Part shown: positions 8,879-17,318 of the stretch, one piece after another
How positions within the stretch are numbered: the first letter of the stretch is position 1
How the letters are laid out: the number at the start of each line of letters is the position of its first letter
DNA from: Streptomyces europaeiscabiei
GTDB taxonomy: Bacteria > Actinomycetota > Actinomycetes > Streptomycetales > Streptomycetaceae
Reading direction: 5' to 3'
DNA length: 64,000 nt
Assembly (NCBI RefSeq): GCF_036346855.1
Contig: NZ_CP107841.1
Coordinates: 5,398,001-5,462,000 of the forward strand
Position numbers and translations under genes: made by a program
Notes under the pieces: generated by a model
The model's input: only the letters and a program-made list of their open reading frames with translations
The model's database searches: none
What the model was told of the DNA's origin: nothing

Positions 8879-10960
8879 GTGCGCAAGCTGCTGCCCATGA
8901 TCGGCTCGCATCCCGGCGGCCGTTCCGCCATGACCTGTCGGTTCCGCTGTGGTGACGCCTGCTTCCACGAGGTGCCGAACACCAGCACCAACGCCTACGT
9001 GGGTGACGTCATCGCGAGCGCGCTGAGCCGCCGCTCGGTGATGAGAGCCGCCGCCGTCGTCTCCGTGGCAGGCGCGGCCGGTACGGCCGTCACGCTCGGC
9101 ACCGCCCCGCCCGCCGCAGCGGCCACGACGGCGGACGCCGCCGAGGTCGCGAAGGCCGCGGCGGCCAAGAGCAGGGCCAAGGCCGCCCGCGGTCTGCGGT
9201 TCACCGCCGTCGAGCCCAACACCGCCGACACCGTGACCGTCCCCGAGGGGTACCGGCAGAACGTCGTCATCCGCTGGGGTGAGCCGATCCTGCGCGGCGC
9301 GCCCGCCTTCGACCCGGAGAACCAGACGGCCAAGGCCCAGGCAGGCCAGTTCGGCTACAACAACGACTTCCTGGCGCTGCTCCCGCTGCCCGGCGAGCGC
9401 GGCCGTCAGCTCCTCGTCGCGAACCACGAGTACACCGACGAGATCCTGATGTTCCGCGGCTACGACGCCGCCAACCCGACCCGTGGCCAGGTCGAGGTCG
9501 CCTGGGCGGCCCATGGACTGTCCGCCGTCGTGGTCGAGGAGGACCGGCGCACCGGCAAGCTCTCCGCCGTGCCCCGGCACCACCTCAACCGGCGTGTCAC
9601 CGCGACCACCGAGTTCCGGCTGACCGGCCCCGCCGCCGGGTCCGCCCTGCTCAGGACCTCCGCCGACCCGACCGGCCGCAAGGTCCTCGGCACCCTGAAC
9701 AACTGCTCGGGCGGTACGACGCCCTGGGGCACCACGCTGCACGGCGAGGAGAACTTCAACCAGTACTTCGCGAACAGCAGCCGGACGACCGACAAGCGGT
9801 ACGGCATCGGCACCGGCACCACCGAGCGCAAGTGGGAGCGGTTCGACAAGCGGTTCGACGTCGCCCAGGAGCCGAACGAGGTGCACCGCTTCGGGTATGT
9901 CGTCGAGTTCGATCCGTACGATCCGTCCTCCACGCCGCGCAAGCACACCGCGCTCGGACGGTTCAAGCACGAGGCCGCGACCATCCGGCTGACCTCGGAC
10001 GGGCGTCCGGTCGTCTACTCCGGTGACGACGAGCGCTTCGACTACTTCTACAAGTTCGTCGGCAGCAAGCGGATGAAGAAGGGGTCGAGCCGCGCCGTCC
10101 GTGAGCACAACCTCTCGCTGCTCGACGAGGGCACGCTCTACGTCGCCAAGCTCACCGGTGACTCCCCGGCCATCGAGATCGACGGCACGGGCAGGCTGCC
10201 GGCCGACGGTGAGTTCGACGGCGCCGGTGAGTGGATTCCGCTGGCCACCGCCACCGCCAAGGGCGCCGTCTCGCACGTGGACGGGATGACGGCCGACGAG
10301 GTCTTCGTCTTCACCCGGGTCGCGGGTGACAAGGTCGGCGCCACCAAGATGGACCGGCCCGAGGACATCGAGCCCAACCCGGTCACCGGCAAGGTCTACG
10401 TCGCCCTCACCAACAACACCAACCGCGGTGTCGGCTCCAACGCCAAGGCGGACGAGGCCAACCCGCGCAACGCCAACAAGCACGGTCAGGTCCTCGAACT
10501 CACCGAACACCGCAACCGGCCCGAGAGCACGAAGTTCGGCTGGCTGCTGTTCCTCGTCGCGGGCGACCCCGAGGACCCGGCCACCTACTTCGCGGGCTTC
10601 CCGAAGGACGACGTCAGTCCGATCTCCTGCCCGGACAACGTCGCCTTCGACGCGCACGGCAACCTGTGGATCTCCACGGACGGCTCGCAGCTCGGCTCGC
10701 ACGACGGTCTGTTCGGTGTCGCCACGAGCGGAAAGCGGCGCGGTGAGCTGAAGCAGTTCCTGACGGTTCCGAGCGGCGCCGAGACCTGTGGCCCGATCAT
10801 CCAGGACCGCCGCGTCCTGGTCGCCGTCCAGCACCCGGGCGAGCTCGACGGAGCCACCGTCGAGAACCCGAAGAGCACCTGGCCCGACGGTCCGGGCAAG
10901 TACGTCCGTCCGGCGGTCGTCGCGGTGTGGCGCGCCGACGGCCGCGACATCGGCGTCTGA
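8879..10960 (+). CDS. phoX: PhoX family secreted alkaline phosphatase (DUF839)
   Basis: This 693-residue exported enzyme is predicted to hydrolyse phosphomonoesters outside the cell to liberate phosphate. A Tat signal is visible (SRRSVM at 50-55, hydrophobic stretch, then cleavage near PAAAATT around residue 80), preceded by an unusually long N-region with several cysteines. The body matches the DUF839/PhoX beta-propeller: NHEYTDEILMF near the start, PWGTTLHGEENFNQYF in the middle, CPDNVAFDAHGNLWISTDG near the end. PhoX enzymes use Ca2+ and Fe3+ held by acidic residues and a cysteine. The GTG start has GAGGAG upstream. The PHO box makes PhoP control under phosphate limitation likely. A 20-bp tandem duplication covers the stop codon. 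Confidence 0.92.
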   Translation: MRKLLPMIGSHPGGRSAMTCRFRCGDACFHEVPNTSTNAYVGDVIASALSRRSVMRAAAVVSVAGAAGTAVTLGTAPPAAAATTADAAEVAKAAAAKSRAKAARGLRFTAVEPNTADTVTVPEGYRQNVVIRWGEPILRGAPAFDPENQTAKAQAGQFGYNNDFLALLPLPGERGRQLLVANHEYTDEILMFRGYDAANPTRGQVEVAWAAHGLSAVVVEEDRRTGKLSAVPRHHLNRRVTATTEFRLTGPAAGSALLRTSADPTGRKVLGTLNNCSGGTTPWGTTLHGEENFNQYFANSSRTTDKRYGIGTGTTERKWERFDKRFDVAQEPNEVHRFGYVVEFDPYDPSSTPRKHTALGRFKHEAATIRLTSDGRPVVYSGDDERFDYFYKFVGSKRMKKGSSRAVREHNLSLLDEGTLYVAKLTGDSPAIEIDGTGRLPADGEFDGAGEWIPLATATAKGAVSHVDGMTADEVFVFTRVAGDKVGATKMDRPEDIEPNPVTGKVYVALTNNTNRGVGSNAKADEANPRNANKHGQVLELTEHRNRPESTKFGWLLFLVAGDPEDPATYFAGFPKDDVSPISCPDNVAFDAHGNLWISTDGSQLGSHDGLFGVATSGKRRGELKQFLTVPSGAETCGPIIQDRRVLVAVQHPGELDGATVENPKSTWPDGPGKYVRPAVVAVWRADGRDIGV

Positions 10961-10997
10961 TCCCGTACGCACACATGTGATCCCGTACGCACACATG
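10958..10997 (+). repeat. 20-bp tandem duplication at the end of phoX
   Basis: TGATCCCGTACGCACACATG occurs twice back to back, at 10958-10977 and 10978-10997. The first copy contains the phoX stop codon, so the second is non-coding. It looks like a slippage duplication. Confidence 0.85.
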
Positions 10998-11002
10998 CGA
11001 AT

Positions 11003-11036
11003 GCGGGCCGTCCCCCTGTCGGGGAGGACGGCCCGC
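11003..11036. terminator. Hairpin terminator after phoX
   Basis: GCGGGCCGTCC (11003-11013) pairs with GGACGGCCCGC (11026-11036), with extra C/G pairing inside the loop. It lies between the convergent phoX and the small secreted protein gene and may serve both. Confidence 0.85.
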
Positions 11037-11059
11037 ACGTCCTTGGGCTGCCGTGGAGG

Positions 11060-11275
11060 TCAGGGAGCCAGGCAGCTGACGCCCGGGGCGGCGGCCGGGT
11101 CCAGCAGACCGGCGGGGTCGAGCAGCACGGCCGGGTCGACGAGTTCCGTCACGCCGGCCGGGGTCTCGGCGATGCAGGTGACGGTGGAGACCGGGTCCGG
11201 GATCGCGTGGGCGGCCGGCGCCATGGCGCCGGCGAGGGCGAGGGTTCCGAGCAGGACGGTCGCGGTGCGACGCAT
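11060..11275 (-). CDS. Small secreted protein of unknown function
   Basis: This 71-residue ORF begins MRRTATVLLGTLALAGAM and has a Sec signal peptide with a cleavage site at AHA near residue 24. The mature part is only about 47 residues. It contains two cysteines (in TCIAE and SCLAP), probably disulfide-bonded, and a short repeat DPAVLLDPAGLLDPAA. I do not recognise a family. Similar tiny two-cysteine exported proteins are common in Streptomyces and are often seen on the cell surface. The start has AAGGGG within the usual distance. It converges with phoX, from which it is separated by a terminator. Confidence 0.7.
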   Translation of the reverse strand: MRRTATVLLGTLALAGAMAPAAHAIPDPVSTVTCIAETPAGVTELVDPAVLLDPAGLLDPAAAPGVSCLAP

Positions 11276-11418
11276 GAAAAATCCCCTTATAGGTAGGGCG
11301 TTTGAACAGGATTGATCATTGCGTCTTTCCGCCTGCGAACTCGCCCCCCGTCACCCGTGCGGGGATGACGTAACGATTCAGCGCCCTGCGCCGAGTTGAC
11401 CTTGAGGGAGGCGGGGGC

Positions 11419-11862
11419 TCAGCGGGGAGAGGCGATCGTCCTGGCCGCCGCCACCTCCTGGCGCAGCGGCTCCAGTACGCTTCCGGGCGGTCCGCTCAGG
11501 CTCCCGGGCGGTCCGCTCAGGTCGGAGCGGACCTCGTAGAGGGTCTTCGTCCTCCGTAGTCCGTCCGCCAACTCTCGCAGCTGGAGCGTGACCTGGCCGA
11601 CCTCGGCGGTGGACGGCGGTTCCGCGCCCTGCTTGATCCGGACCCGTGCGGCCGCCGTGTCGCTGATGACGCCGGAGAGCGCGCCCATGGAGGCGAGCGC
11701 GCCGTACTCGGGCCGGCCGGCGGCGAGGCCGAGTGCGAGCGGCGGCGTCAGCGCGATGGCCGCGCGGGCGACGGCCGGCCGGTTGACGGGCGTCCGCTGC
11801 GGCCGGAGGTTCCGCACCAGCCAGTCGGGCGGGGCGAGGCCGATGGGGAAGGTGCGGGACAT
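11419..11862 (-). pseudogene. Truncated FUSC-family membrane exporter remnant
   Basis: The first 75 or so residues (PPDWLVRNLRPQ, RAAIALTPPLALGLAAGRPEYGA in two parts, SMGALSGVISDT) match the start of FUSC/aromatic-acid-exporter proteins, which are normally 600-700 residues with many membrane spans. Here the frame jumps after about residue 80 to a soluble helical stretch (LRELADGLRRTKTLYEVR) like the extreme C-terminus of the family, so the middle has been lost by an in-frame deletion. A 7-residue direct repeat (LSGPPGS twice) follows. The 147-residue product could still be made but cannot form the transporter. It may instead be a real small protein, but decay is the better reading. Confidence 0.55.
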
Positions 11863-11920
11863 ACGCCCATTATGGCGGCGGCATTTGGGGGGTCCTGGAG
11901 GGCTTTTGTGACCCTTTGGT

Positions 11921-12958
11921 TCACGCGCGCTCGTGCAGGGCGAGGTCCACGGTGACGGCGTTGTGGTCGGTGCCGGACAGTTCCCGGAAGCGGACCTCGC
12001 GTGCGGAGAAGTCCTCGGCGGAGACGAGGACGTGGTCGATCTGGGCGCCGAACCTCGGCGTCGTCCGGGAGGGCCAGGTCGGCCTCCGGTCCTGCCCGAC
12101 CAGCCGGGCGGCGTCGCTCAGACCGGTGTCGAGGATGGCGCGGAAGGCCGCGTGGTCCTGGGAGGCGTTGAAGTCCCCGGCCAGGATGGTCGGCGTCCGG
12201 GTGTCCTTCGCCGCGTACGCCCGCAGCGCGCCCAGCTCCCGCCGCCAGGTGGCCAGCTGTCCCGGCAGCGGGGGCATGGGGTGCGCCAGCTGCAGCCGTA
12301 CGGGGTGGCCCTCGATGTCGGCGACCGCGCCGGGCATGCCCATCGAGCCGGGGATCGGGGCGGCGGACTTCAGGGGGTGGCGGCTGAGGATGACGGAGCC
12401 GGTGGAGCCGTAGCCCTCGACGGACTGGCGGTGAGGGTAGAGCGGGCTCTTCCCGCTCAGGTCGCCGAGGGTGTCGCGGAGCCTGGCCGAGCAGGTGAGT
12501 TCGCACTCCTCGACGAAGACGATGTCGGGGCGGTCGCGGCGTACGGCCTTGACGAGGGCGTCGGTGCCGCGGCCGAACTGCACGTTCGACGTCATCACCC
12601 GTACCTCGGCGAGCACCGGTCCGCCCGGCTCGGTCGCCTTGGCGTACGGCTCGATGTACCAGGCGAGCGCGGCGAGGACGATCACGCCCCAGGTCAGGCC
12701 GGTCCACCAGCGTGCGACGAGCGCGAGGAGGAGTGCCAGGCCGGTGGGGGCGAGGAGCCAGGGCAGGAACGCGAGAAGCTGGGTGACCGGGGTGAAGGCG
12801 TCCAGGTCGGCCACGCGGGAGGCGACGACGAGGCTGACGCCGAGGAGGAGCAGGGCGGCGAGGCCGGCCTTGCCGCGGTGCCGTTTCCGCGGGGGCTTCC
12901 CGGCTTCCGGTGCCGGTTCCGGCATCGGCTCCGGCCGCTCGATGGTCGCGCTCTCCAC
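11921..12958 (-). CDS. Membrane-anchored endonuclease/exonuclease/phosphatase (EEP) family protein
   Basis: The protein is 345 residues from the GTG at 12958, which has GAAAGG ten bases before it; an in-frame ATG at 13087 would add 43 Arg/Pro-rich residues. After a short Pro/Lys-rich cytosolic tail there are three hydrophobic helices, then an extracellular EEP (DNase I-like) domain. Catalytic-type motifs are visible: MTSNVQFGRG, VEECE, GDFNAS and the terminal SGTDHN. These proteins hydrolyse phosphodiester bonds of nucleic acids or phospholipids. The substrate is unknown. The proline-rich start and TM-EEP arrangement are typical of Streptomyces surface EEP proteins. Confidence 0.85.
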   Translation of the reverse strand: MESATIERPEPMPEPAPEAGKPPRKRHRGKAGLAALLLLGVSLVVASRVADLDAFTPVTQLLAFLPWLLAPTGLALLLALVARWWTGLTWGVIVLAALAWYIEPYAKATEPGGPVLAEVRVMTSNVQFGRGTDALVKAVRRDRPDIVFVEECELTCSARLRDTLGDLSGKSPLYPHRQSVEGYGSTGSVILSRHPLKSAAPIPGSMGMPGAVADIEGHPVRLQLAHPMPPLPGQLATWRRELGALRAYAAKDTRTPTILAGDFNASQDHAAFRAILDTGLSDAARLVGQDRRPTWPSRTTPRFGAQIDHVLVSAEDFSAREVRFRELSGTDHNAVTVDLALHERA

Positions 12959-13078
12959 GGGCCGGTGCCTTTCGTTTTCCTGCCAGGTCCTCTTAAGGAC
13001 GGGTGGGGAGGGGAGAAGGTTGCGTGGTCGGGTGCGGGTGGGTGGGCCGGCCGCGCCCCGCCGCGGAGCCGCTGAGCG

Positions 13079-13121
13079 ACGCATCACCGCGCCCCTGCCT
13101 TCCAGGGACGCGGTGATGCGT
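13079..13121. terminator. Hairpin between the EEP and DUF7144 genes
   Basis: ACGCATCACCGCG (13079-13091) pairs perfectly with CGCGGTGATGCGT (13109-13121). It sits just after the stop of the minus-strand membrane protein at 13139 and upstream of the EEP gene, so it terminates the former. Confidence 0.82.
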
Positions 13122-13138
13122 GAGCAACCACGCAGGTG

Positions 13139-13597
13139 TCACATGCCGTGCGCGTGGGAGTCCGGGGCCGTCGCCAGGGACCACATCACGAACACCGCGA
13201 TGCCGATGCAGATGACGGACCAGACGGGGGCGTACGGCAGGAACATGAAGTACTCGATGGCGAACAGGGACGTCAGGGCGATGCCCACCGCACGAGCCCA
13301 GGTGTGGCCCTGGATGACGGCATAGCCGGTGCCCAGGACGGCGAGTCCGATCACCAGGTGGATCCAGCCCCACGTGGTGAGGCTGAACTCGAAGACGTAG
13401 TTCCCGAAGTTCGCGTACACGTCGTCCGTGGCGATCCCCGCGATGCCGTTGAGGATGCTCATGACGCCGATGACCATCATCAGGACACCGGCGAAGACCA
13501 TCCCGCCGTGGGCCCACTCCGAGCGGGTCTCCCGGTGGGACGTCGGCGTCTCCTGCGACGTGGCGTTCGAACGCGGTGCGGTGCTGTGCTGGGCCAT
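13139..13597 (-). CDS. DUF7144-type four-helix membrane protein
   Basis: This 152-residue protein has a 30-residue hydrophilic start (Thr/Ser-rich) followed by four membrane helices. These include a conserved-looking FAGVLMMVIGVMSILNGIAG helix and a TWGWIHLVIG helix, the usual signature of this actinobacterial family of unknown function. GAGGAGG precedes the ATG at a good distance. It is probably monocistronic, with a hairpin after it and the hydrolase gene 130 bases upstream on the same strand. No enzymatic residues are evident. Confidence 0.8.
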   Translation of the reverse strand: MAQHSTAPRSNATSQETPTSHRETRSEWAHGGMVFAGVLMMVIGVMSILNGIAGIATDDVYANFGNYVFEFSLTTWGWIHLVIGLAVLGTGYAVIQGHTWARAVGIALTSLFAIEYFMFLPYAPVWSVICIGIAVFVMWSLATAPDSHAHGM

Positions 13598-13729
13598 GAG
13601 GGCCTCCTCCGACGGATGAACAGCTCATCCGCATGGTCACGCGGCAGGAGGGGCAGCGCACTCGGTGTAGGCCAAACGGGTGAACCTCGGCTCGGGGGTG
13701 CCACCCCCGGTCCGGTCCGGGTGCCGCCC

Positions 13730-14521
13730 TCAGTCCAGGTGGTCCAGCCGAGCCAGGAAGTCCTCCAGGATCTTGTTGAACTCGTCCGGGCGCTCCAGGT
13801 TCGGCAGGTGGGCGGCGCCCTCGATGACGTGGAGGGTGGAGTCGGGGAGGGCGGCGTGCATGCCCTCCGCGTCGGAGACGGGGGTGTACTCGTCGTCGGC
13901 GCCCACGACGACCAGGGCCGGGACGCCGACGCGGGTGAGCAGCTCGCGGTAGTCGGGGCGTTCGGCGCGACCGCGCAGGGCCGCCGCCGCGCCCTCGGGG
14001 TCGGTGGCCGTCATCATGCGGCGCACCTGGGCCGCGACCTCCGCGTCCGCGTAGGGCGCGACCATCTTGTACAGCACCTCGTCGGCGTACCCCGTCATGC
14101 CCTCGCGCAGCAGCCGGTCCGCCATGGCGTTGCGGGTGCGCCTGCCCTGAGGGGTCTCGGCGGCGGGGAAGGTGTCGGCGAGGAGGAGGCCGCGGACGCG
14201 GTGCGGGTACTGGCGGTAGCACTCCATCGCGATCTGGCCGCCCATGGAGAGGCCCCCGAGGACGAAGTCGCGGACCCCGAGGTCGTCCAGGAGCGCGGCG
14301 ACGTCCTCGGCGAAGGCCGGGAGCGGGGTGACGCCCGGGACCACGGGGGACTCGCCGTAGCCGCGCAGGTCGGGGGCGATGACGCGGCGGGAGGCGGCGA
14401 ACGCGCTGATCTGGGGGTGCCACATCGTGCGGTCGAAGGGGTGGCCGTGGATGAGGACGAGAGGAAGGGGGTGGGACGGTCCCGCTTCCCCTTTGTCCTC
14501 GTATGTGAGGAAGGTGGTCAT
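13730..14521 (-). CDS. Alpha/beta hydrolase
   Basis: This 263-residue alpha/beta-hydrolase fold enzyme has the oxyanion motif HGHPFDRTMW, the nucleophile elbow GLSMGG (serine), the acidic residue region VVGADDEYTP, and the catalytic histidine in EGAAHLPNLE. The complete triad suggests an active esterase, lactonase or C-C hydrolase; the family most resembles 3-oxoadipate enol-lactonase-like proteins. The ATG at 14521 is chosen because the fold begins at once; an upstream in-frame start at 14581 lacks a ribosome site and would run across the divergent operator. It diverges from the MocR regulator with two direct repeats between them, so that regulator probably controls it. Confidence 0.87.
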   Translation of the reverse strand: MTTFLTYEDKGEAGPSHPLPLVLIHGHPFDRTMWHPQISAFAASRRVIAPDLRGYGESPVVPGVTPLPAFAEDVAALLDDLGVRDFVLGGLSMGGQIAMECYRQYPHRVRGLLLADTFPAAETPQGRRTRNAMADRLLREGMTGYADEVLYKMVAPYADAEVAAQVRRMMTATDPEGAAAALRGRAERPDYRELLTRVGVPALVVVGADDEYTPVSDAEGMHAALPDSTLHVIEGAAHLPNLERPDEFNKILEDFLARLDHLD

Positions 14522-14548
14522 GGGTTCGACCCTAGGGTCCCCCAACTC

Positions 14549-14582
14549 CTCGGTGCAATAAGATCTTTGCCCTCGGTGCAAT
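14549..14582. promoter_or_regulatory. Direct-repeat operator between hydrolase and MocR regulator
   Basis: CTCGGTGCAAT is present twice in direct orientation, at 14549-14559 and 14572-14582, 23 bases apart (about two helical turns). AATAAGATC in between is an AT-rich patch that could hold a promoter. MocR/GabR-type regulators are known to bind direct repeats in the intergenic region shared with a divergent target gene, which is the arrangement here. Confidence 0.6.
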
Positions 14583-14616
14583 GTGGTGAGAGCCGGGGGA
14601 AGGTGGGGCGACCGTC

Positions 14617-16179
14617 ATGGCTGACTACCGGCGTATCGCCGATCGCGTCGCGGACGACATCGCCGCCGGGCGGCTGCAGCCCGGTGACCGGCTGCCGCCG
14701 CAGCGGGTGTTCGCGCGGCGGCGGGGGATCGCCGGGTCCACCGCCGGACGGGTGTACGCGGAGCTGGTGCGGCGCGGGCTGGTGGTGGGAGAGGTCGGGC
14801 GCGGCACGTTCGTACGGGCGGCGCCGCCGGGACCGGCCGGGCGGGCGCTGGCCGAGCCGGCCGGCTCGGAGCCCGTGAACCTGGAGCTCAACTATCCCTC
14901 CGCGCCCGGCCAGTCGGAGCTGCTGGCCGCCGGGATCGCGCCGCTGCTACGGCCGGACGTGCTGACGGACGCGCTGCGCACGGCCCCGGCGACCGGTACG
15001 GCCGCCGCGCGCGAGGCCGCGGCCGGGCTGCTCGCCACGGGGGGCTGGCGCCCGGCCCCGGACCGGTTCCTCTTCGCCGGGAACGCCCGCCAGGCCATCG
15101 CGGCGGCCCTCGCCCACCTCGTACGGCCCGGGGGCCGCGTCGGCGTCGAGGCCCTCACGTATCCGCTGGTCAAGGAGATCGCCGGTCGGCTGGGGGTGAC
15201 CCTGGTGCCGCTCGCGACGGACGGGCAGGGGGTGCGGCCGGAGGCCGTGGTCGCCGCGCACCGGGCGGCGCCGTTGTCGGCGGTGTATGTGCAGCCGACG
15301 TTGCACAATCCGACGTCCGTGACGATGGGCGGCGTACGGCGGGCCGAGCTCGCCCGTGTGGTGCGGGAGTCCGACCTGCCGGTGATCGAGGACCGGATCT
15401 GGTCGTTCCTGGCGGACGGGGATCGTGGTGAAGGGGACTCCGGCGAGGACGTGCCGCCGCCGTTGGCCCTGTTCGCGCCGGAACGGGTGTTCGTCGTCGA
15501 CGGGTTGTCCAAGCGGGTCGCGCCGGGGCTGACGGTCGGGTTTCTGGTGGTGCCGCAGGGGCGGGTCGAGGGGGCGGCGGACGCGTTGCGTTCGGGGGGC
15601 TGGACGGCGGGGCGGTTCGCGCTGGAGGCGGGGGTGCGGTGGATCGGGGACGGGACGGTCGGGCGGCTGGTCGCGGCGAAGCGGGCGGACGCGGCGGCAC
15701 GGCAGCGGCTGGTCGCCGAGCATCTCGCGGGGTTCGCCGTACGGGGGGATCCGCGGGCGTACTACGCGTGGTGGGAGTTGCCGGAGCCGTGGCGTGCCGA
15801 CACGTTCTGCGCGGCGGCGGCCCAGAGGGGGGTGGCGGTGACTCCGGGGTCGGCGTTCAGCGTGCCGACGGTGGGGGCCGGCCGGGGGCCCGTCGGCAGC
15901 GGGCCGGTGGCCGGTGCGGGGCGGAGGGCCGGGGCCGGTGGCCCGGTGGCCGGTGCGGGGCCGGGTTCGGGCGCGCTCGGCGGCGCTGACAGGGTGCCGC
16001 CGCGCCCGGCGGAGGGACCCCCGTCGCCCCGACGGTGGGGTGAGCGTTCTCGGGCGGGGCAGCCCTGGGCGGCCGCTCCCGCCTCCGACTGCGTCAGGCT
16101 GGGGCTCGCGTCGGTTCCTCCGTCGGAGTTGGCGAGGGCGTTGCGGACGCTCGGCGAAGTCGCGCGAGCCGGCCCGTGA
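14617..16179 (+). CDS. MocR-type transcriptional regulator (GntR HTH + aminotransferase domain)
   Basis: This 520-residue protein has an N-terminal winged helix of GntR type (residues 1-70, LQPGDRLPPQR and GRGTFVR), joined to a fold-type I aminotransferase domain. The PLP-binding lysine is in VDGLSKRVAPGL and an aspartate/arginine-type cofactor pocket is visible in VIEDRIWSF. These regulators sense an amino compound through PLP. An unusual Gly/Ala/Pro-rich insertion of roughly 80 residues (about positions 420-500) separates the SAFSV strand from the final DCVRLGLASVP strand. Its 3' end overlaps the convergent membrane gene by 86 bases. It is likely autoregulated through the repeats upstream and controls the divergent hydrolase. 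Confidence 0.88.
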   Translation: MADYRRIADRVADDIAAGRLQPGDRLPPQRVFARRRGIAGSTAGRVYAELVRRGLVVGEVGRGTFVRAAPPGPAGRALAEPAGSEPVNLELNYPSAPGQSELLAAGIAPLLRPDVLTDALRTAPATGTAAAREAAAGLLATGGWRPAPDRFLFAGNARQAIAAALAHLVRPGGRVGVEALTYPLVKEIAGRLGVTLVPLATDGQGVRPEAVVAAHRAAPLSAVYVQPTLHNPTSVTMGGVRRAELARVVRESDLPVIEDRIWSFLADGDRGEGDSGEDVPPPLALFAPERVFVVDGLSKRVAPGLTVGFLVVPQGRVEGAADALRSGGWTAGRFALEAGVRWIGDGTVGRLVAAKRADAAARQRLVAEHLAGFAVRGDPRAYYAWWELPEPWRADTFCAAAAQRGVAVTPGSAFSVPTVGAGRGPVGSGPVAGAGRRAGAGGPVAGAGPGSGALGGADRVPPRPAEGPPSPRRWGERSRAGQPWAAAPASDCVRLGLASVPPSELARALRTLGEVARAGP

Positions 16180-17035
16180 GCCAGGCGACCGCGGCCACGG
16201 TCGTGCCGAGGCCCAGGAGACCCCAGGTGACGGTGCGCAGGGTGGCGGTGAGAGCGTCGTAGACGGCGCCGGCGGCCGCGGGGGAGACGCCGGGAGGCAG
16301 GTCGGCGAGGGTGAGGTGGCGGCCGAGGGCGACGGCGACGCCGAGGAGCGCGCCGCCGAGAGCCGTGCCGAGGCCTGTCGCGCAGACGGCCCGGCGGCGT
16401 TGCGTCGCGATGAGAATGCCACCGGCGGCCAGCGCGAGCGCACCGACCGGGAGCCAGAACGCGGCGATTTCGAGCACGCGATATCCCTTCCGAAGCTGAA
16501 CCAGTTCCGCGGCCGACAGCACCTCGACCTCGATGTGCGCGACCGGGATGCGATGGGCGAACGGCACGTGGTCGCGGACGAGCTGACGCTTGACGCGTTC
16601 GCCGACCGGCGCGAGGTCGAGCGTCACCGCCCGGGCCTCGACGCCGCCCGCGCCCCCGACGTACGCGCCCTCCCCGCGTACCGCCGTCAGCACCGCGTCG
16701 TGCGCCGCCCGGTTCGCCGTGTGCCACGCGGTGCGGAACGCCTCCGTCTGTGTGAAGGAGTGCGCCGCGTCATGTGTGAAGTCCCGCACCGGTCGCCGCA
16801 GCCGCGGCCCCACCCGGACCTCGCGCAGGATCCCGGCGGCGACCGCGTCCGCGAGCGCCTCCCGTACGGCGGGGTCGGTGGCCAGCGGTGCCATGACCGC
16901 CTCGTACCGCGACCGGTCCGCGATCTCGTACGTCGTCCACGCGGCCAGCGCACCCACCGGCGTGAGCAGGCAGGCGAACACGGTCAGTACGGCCGACAGG
17001 GTGCCGCGGGCAGGGTGGGACACCCCTCCAGGCAA
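16094..17035 (-). CDS. Conserved multi-pass membrane protein
   Basis: This protein of up to 313 residues has one N-terminal helix (SAVLTVFACLLTPVGALAAW), a soluble region of about 150 residues rich in short helices, then three further helices and a Pro/Thr tail. This layout resembles the family of Streptomyces integral membrane proteins with an extracytoplasmic domain between helices 1 and 2; I know no function. The start is uncertain: TTG at 17035 and GTG at 17023 are both in frame, and the only Shine-Dalgarno-like GGAGGG abuts the latter. Its last 86 bases overlap the 3' end of the MocR gene. Confidence 0.7.
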   Translation of the reverse strand: MPGGVSHPARGTLSAVLTVFACLLTPVGALAAWTTYEIADRSRYEAVMAPLATDPAVREALADAVAAGILREVRVGPRLRRPVRDFTHDAAHSFTQTEAFRTAWHTANRAAHDAVLTAVRGEGAYVGGAGGVEARAVTLDLAPVGERVKRQLVRDHVPFAHRIPVAHIEVEVLSAAELVQLRKGYRVLEIAAFWLPVGALALAAGGILIATQRRRAVCATGLGTALGGALLGVAVALGRHLTLADLPPGVSPAAAGAVYDALTATLRTVTWGLLGLGTTVAAVAWLTGRLARLRRASATPSPTPTEEPTRAPA

Positions 17036-17318
17036 GCCTCCCGCCCACCACCGCGCGAGCGCTCCCGCCGCACGTGACTGCGAATGGCCGCGCAGGACAA
17101 GCCGAACGGGGAGACCGGCCGCCGCCGCCGGCGACGGCTTCGTACGAGCGCTGGAAGGACCGCGATCCCTGCCAGGACGGGCACGGGCACGGGGACGAGC
17201 AGCGGGACGGGGCCGTCTCGTTCATGTGTACCTTCACGGCCTTCGCCACCTGGGAGTGGGAGGAGGAGGCCTGAGCGGGCCGGGGCCGCTGTTTGGGGGA
17301 GGCCTGAGCGGGCCCCGG

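Noticed and set aside
17074..17274. Plus-strand 66-codon ORF in the gap before the small membrane protein
   Set aside because: No ribosome site, no conserved-looking motif, and unusual composition. The gap is more likely untranslated leader and terminator.
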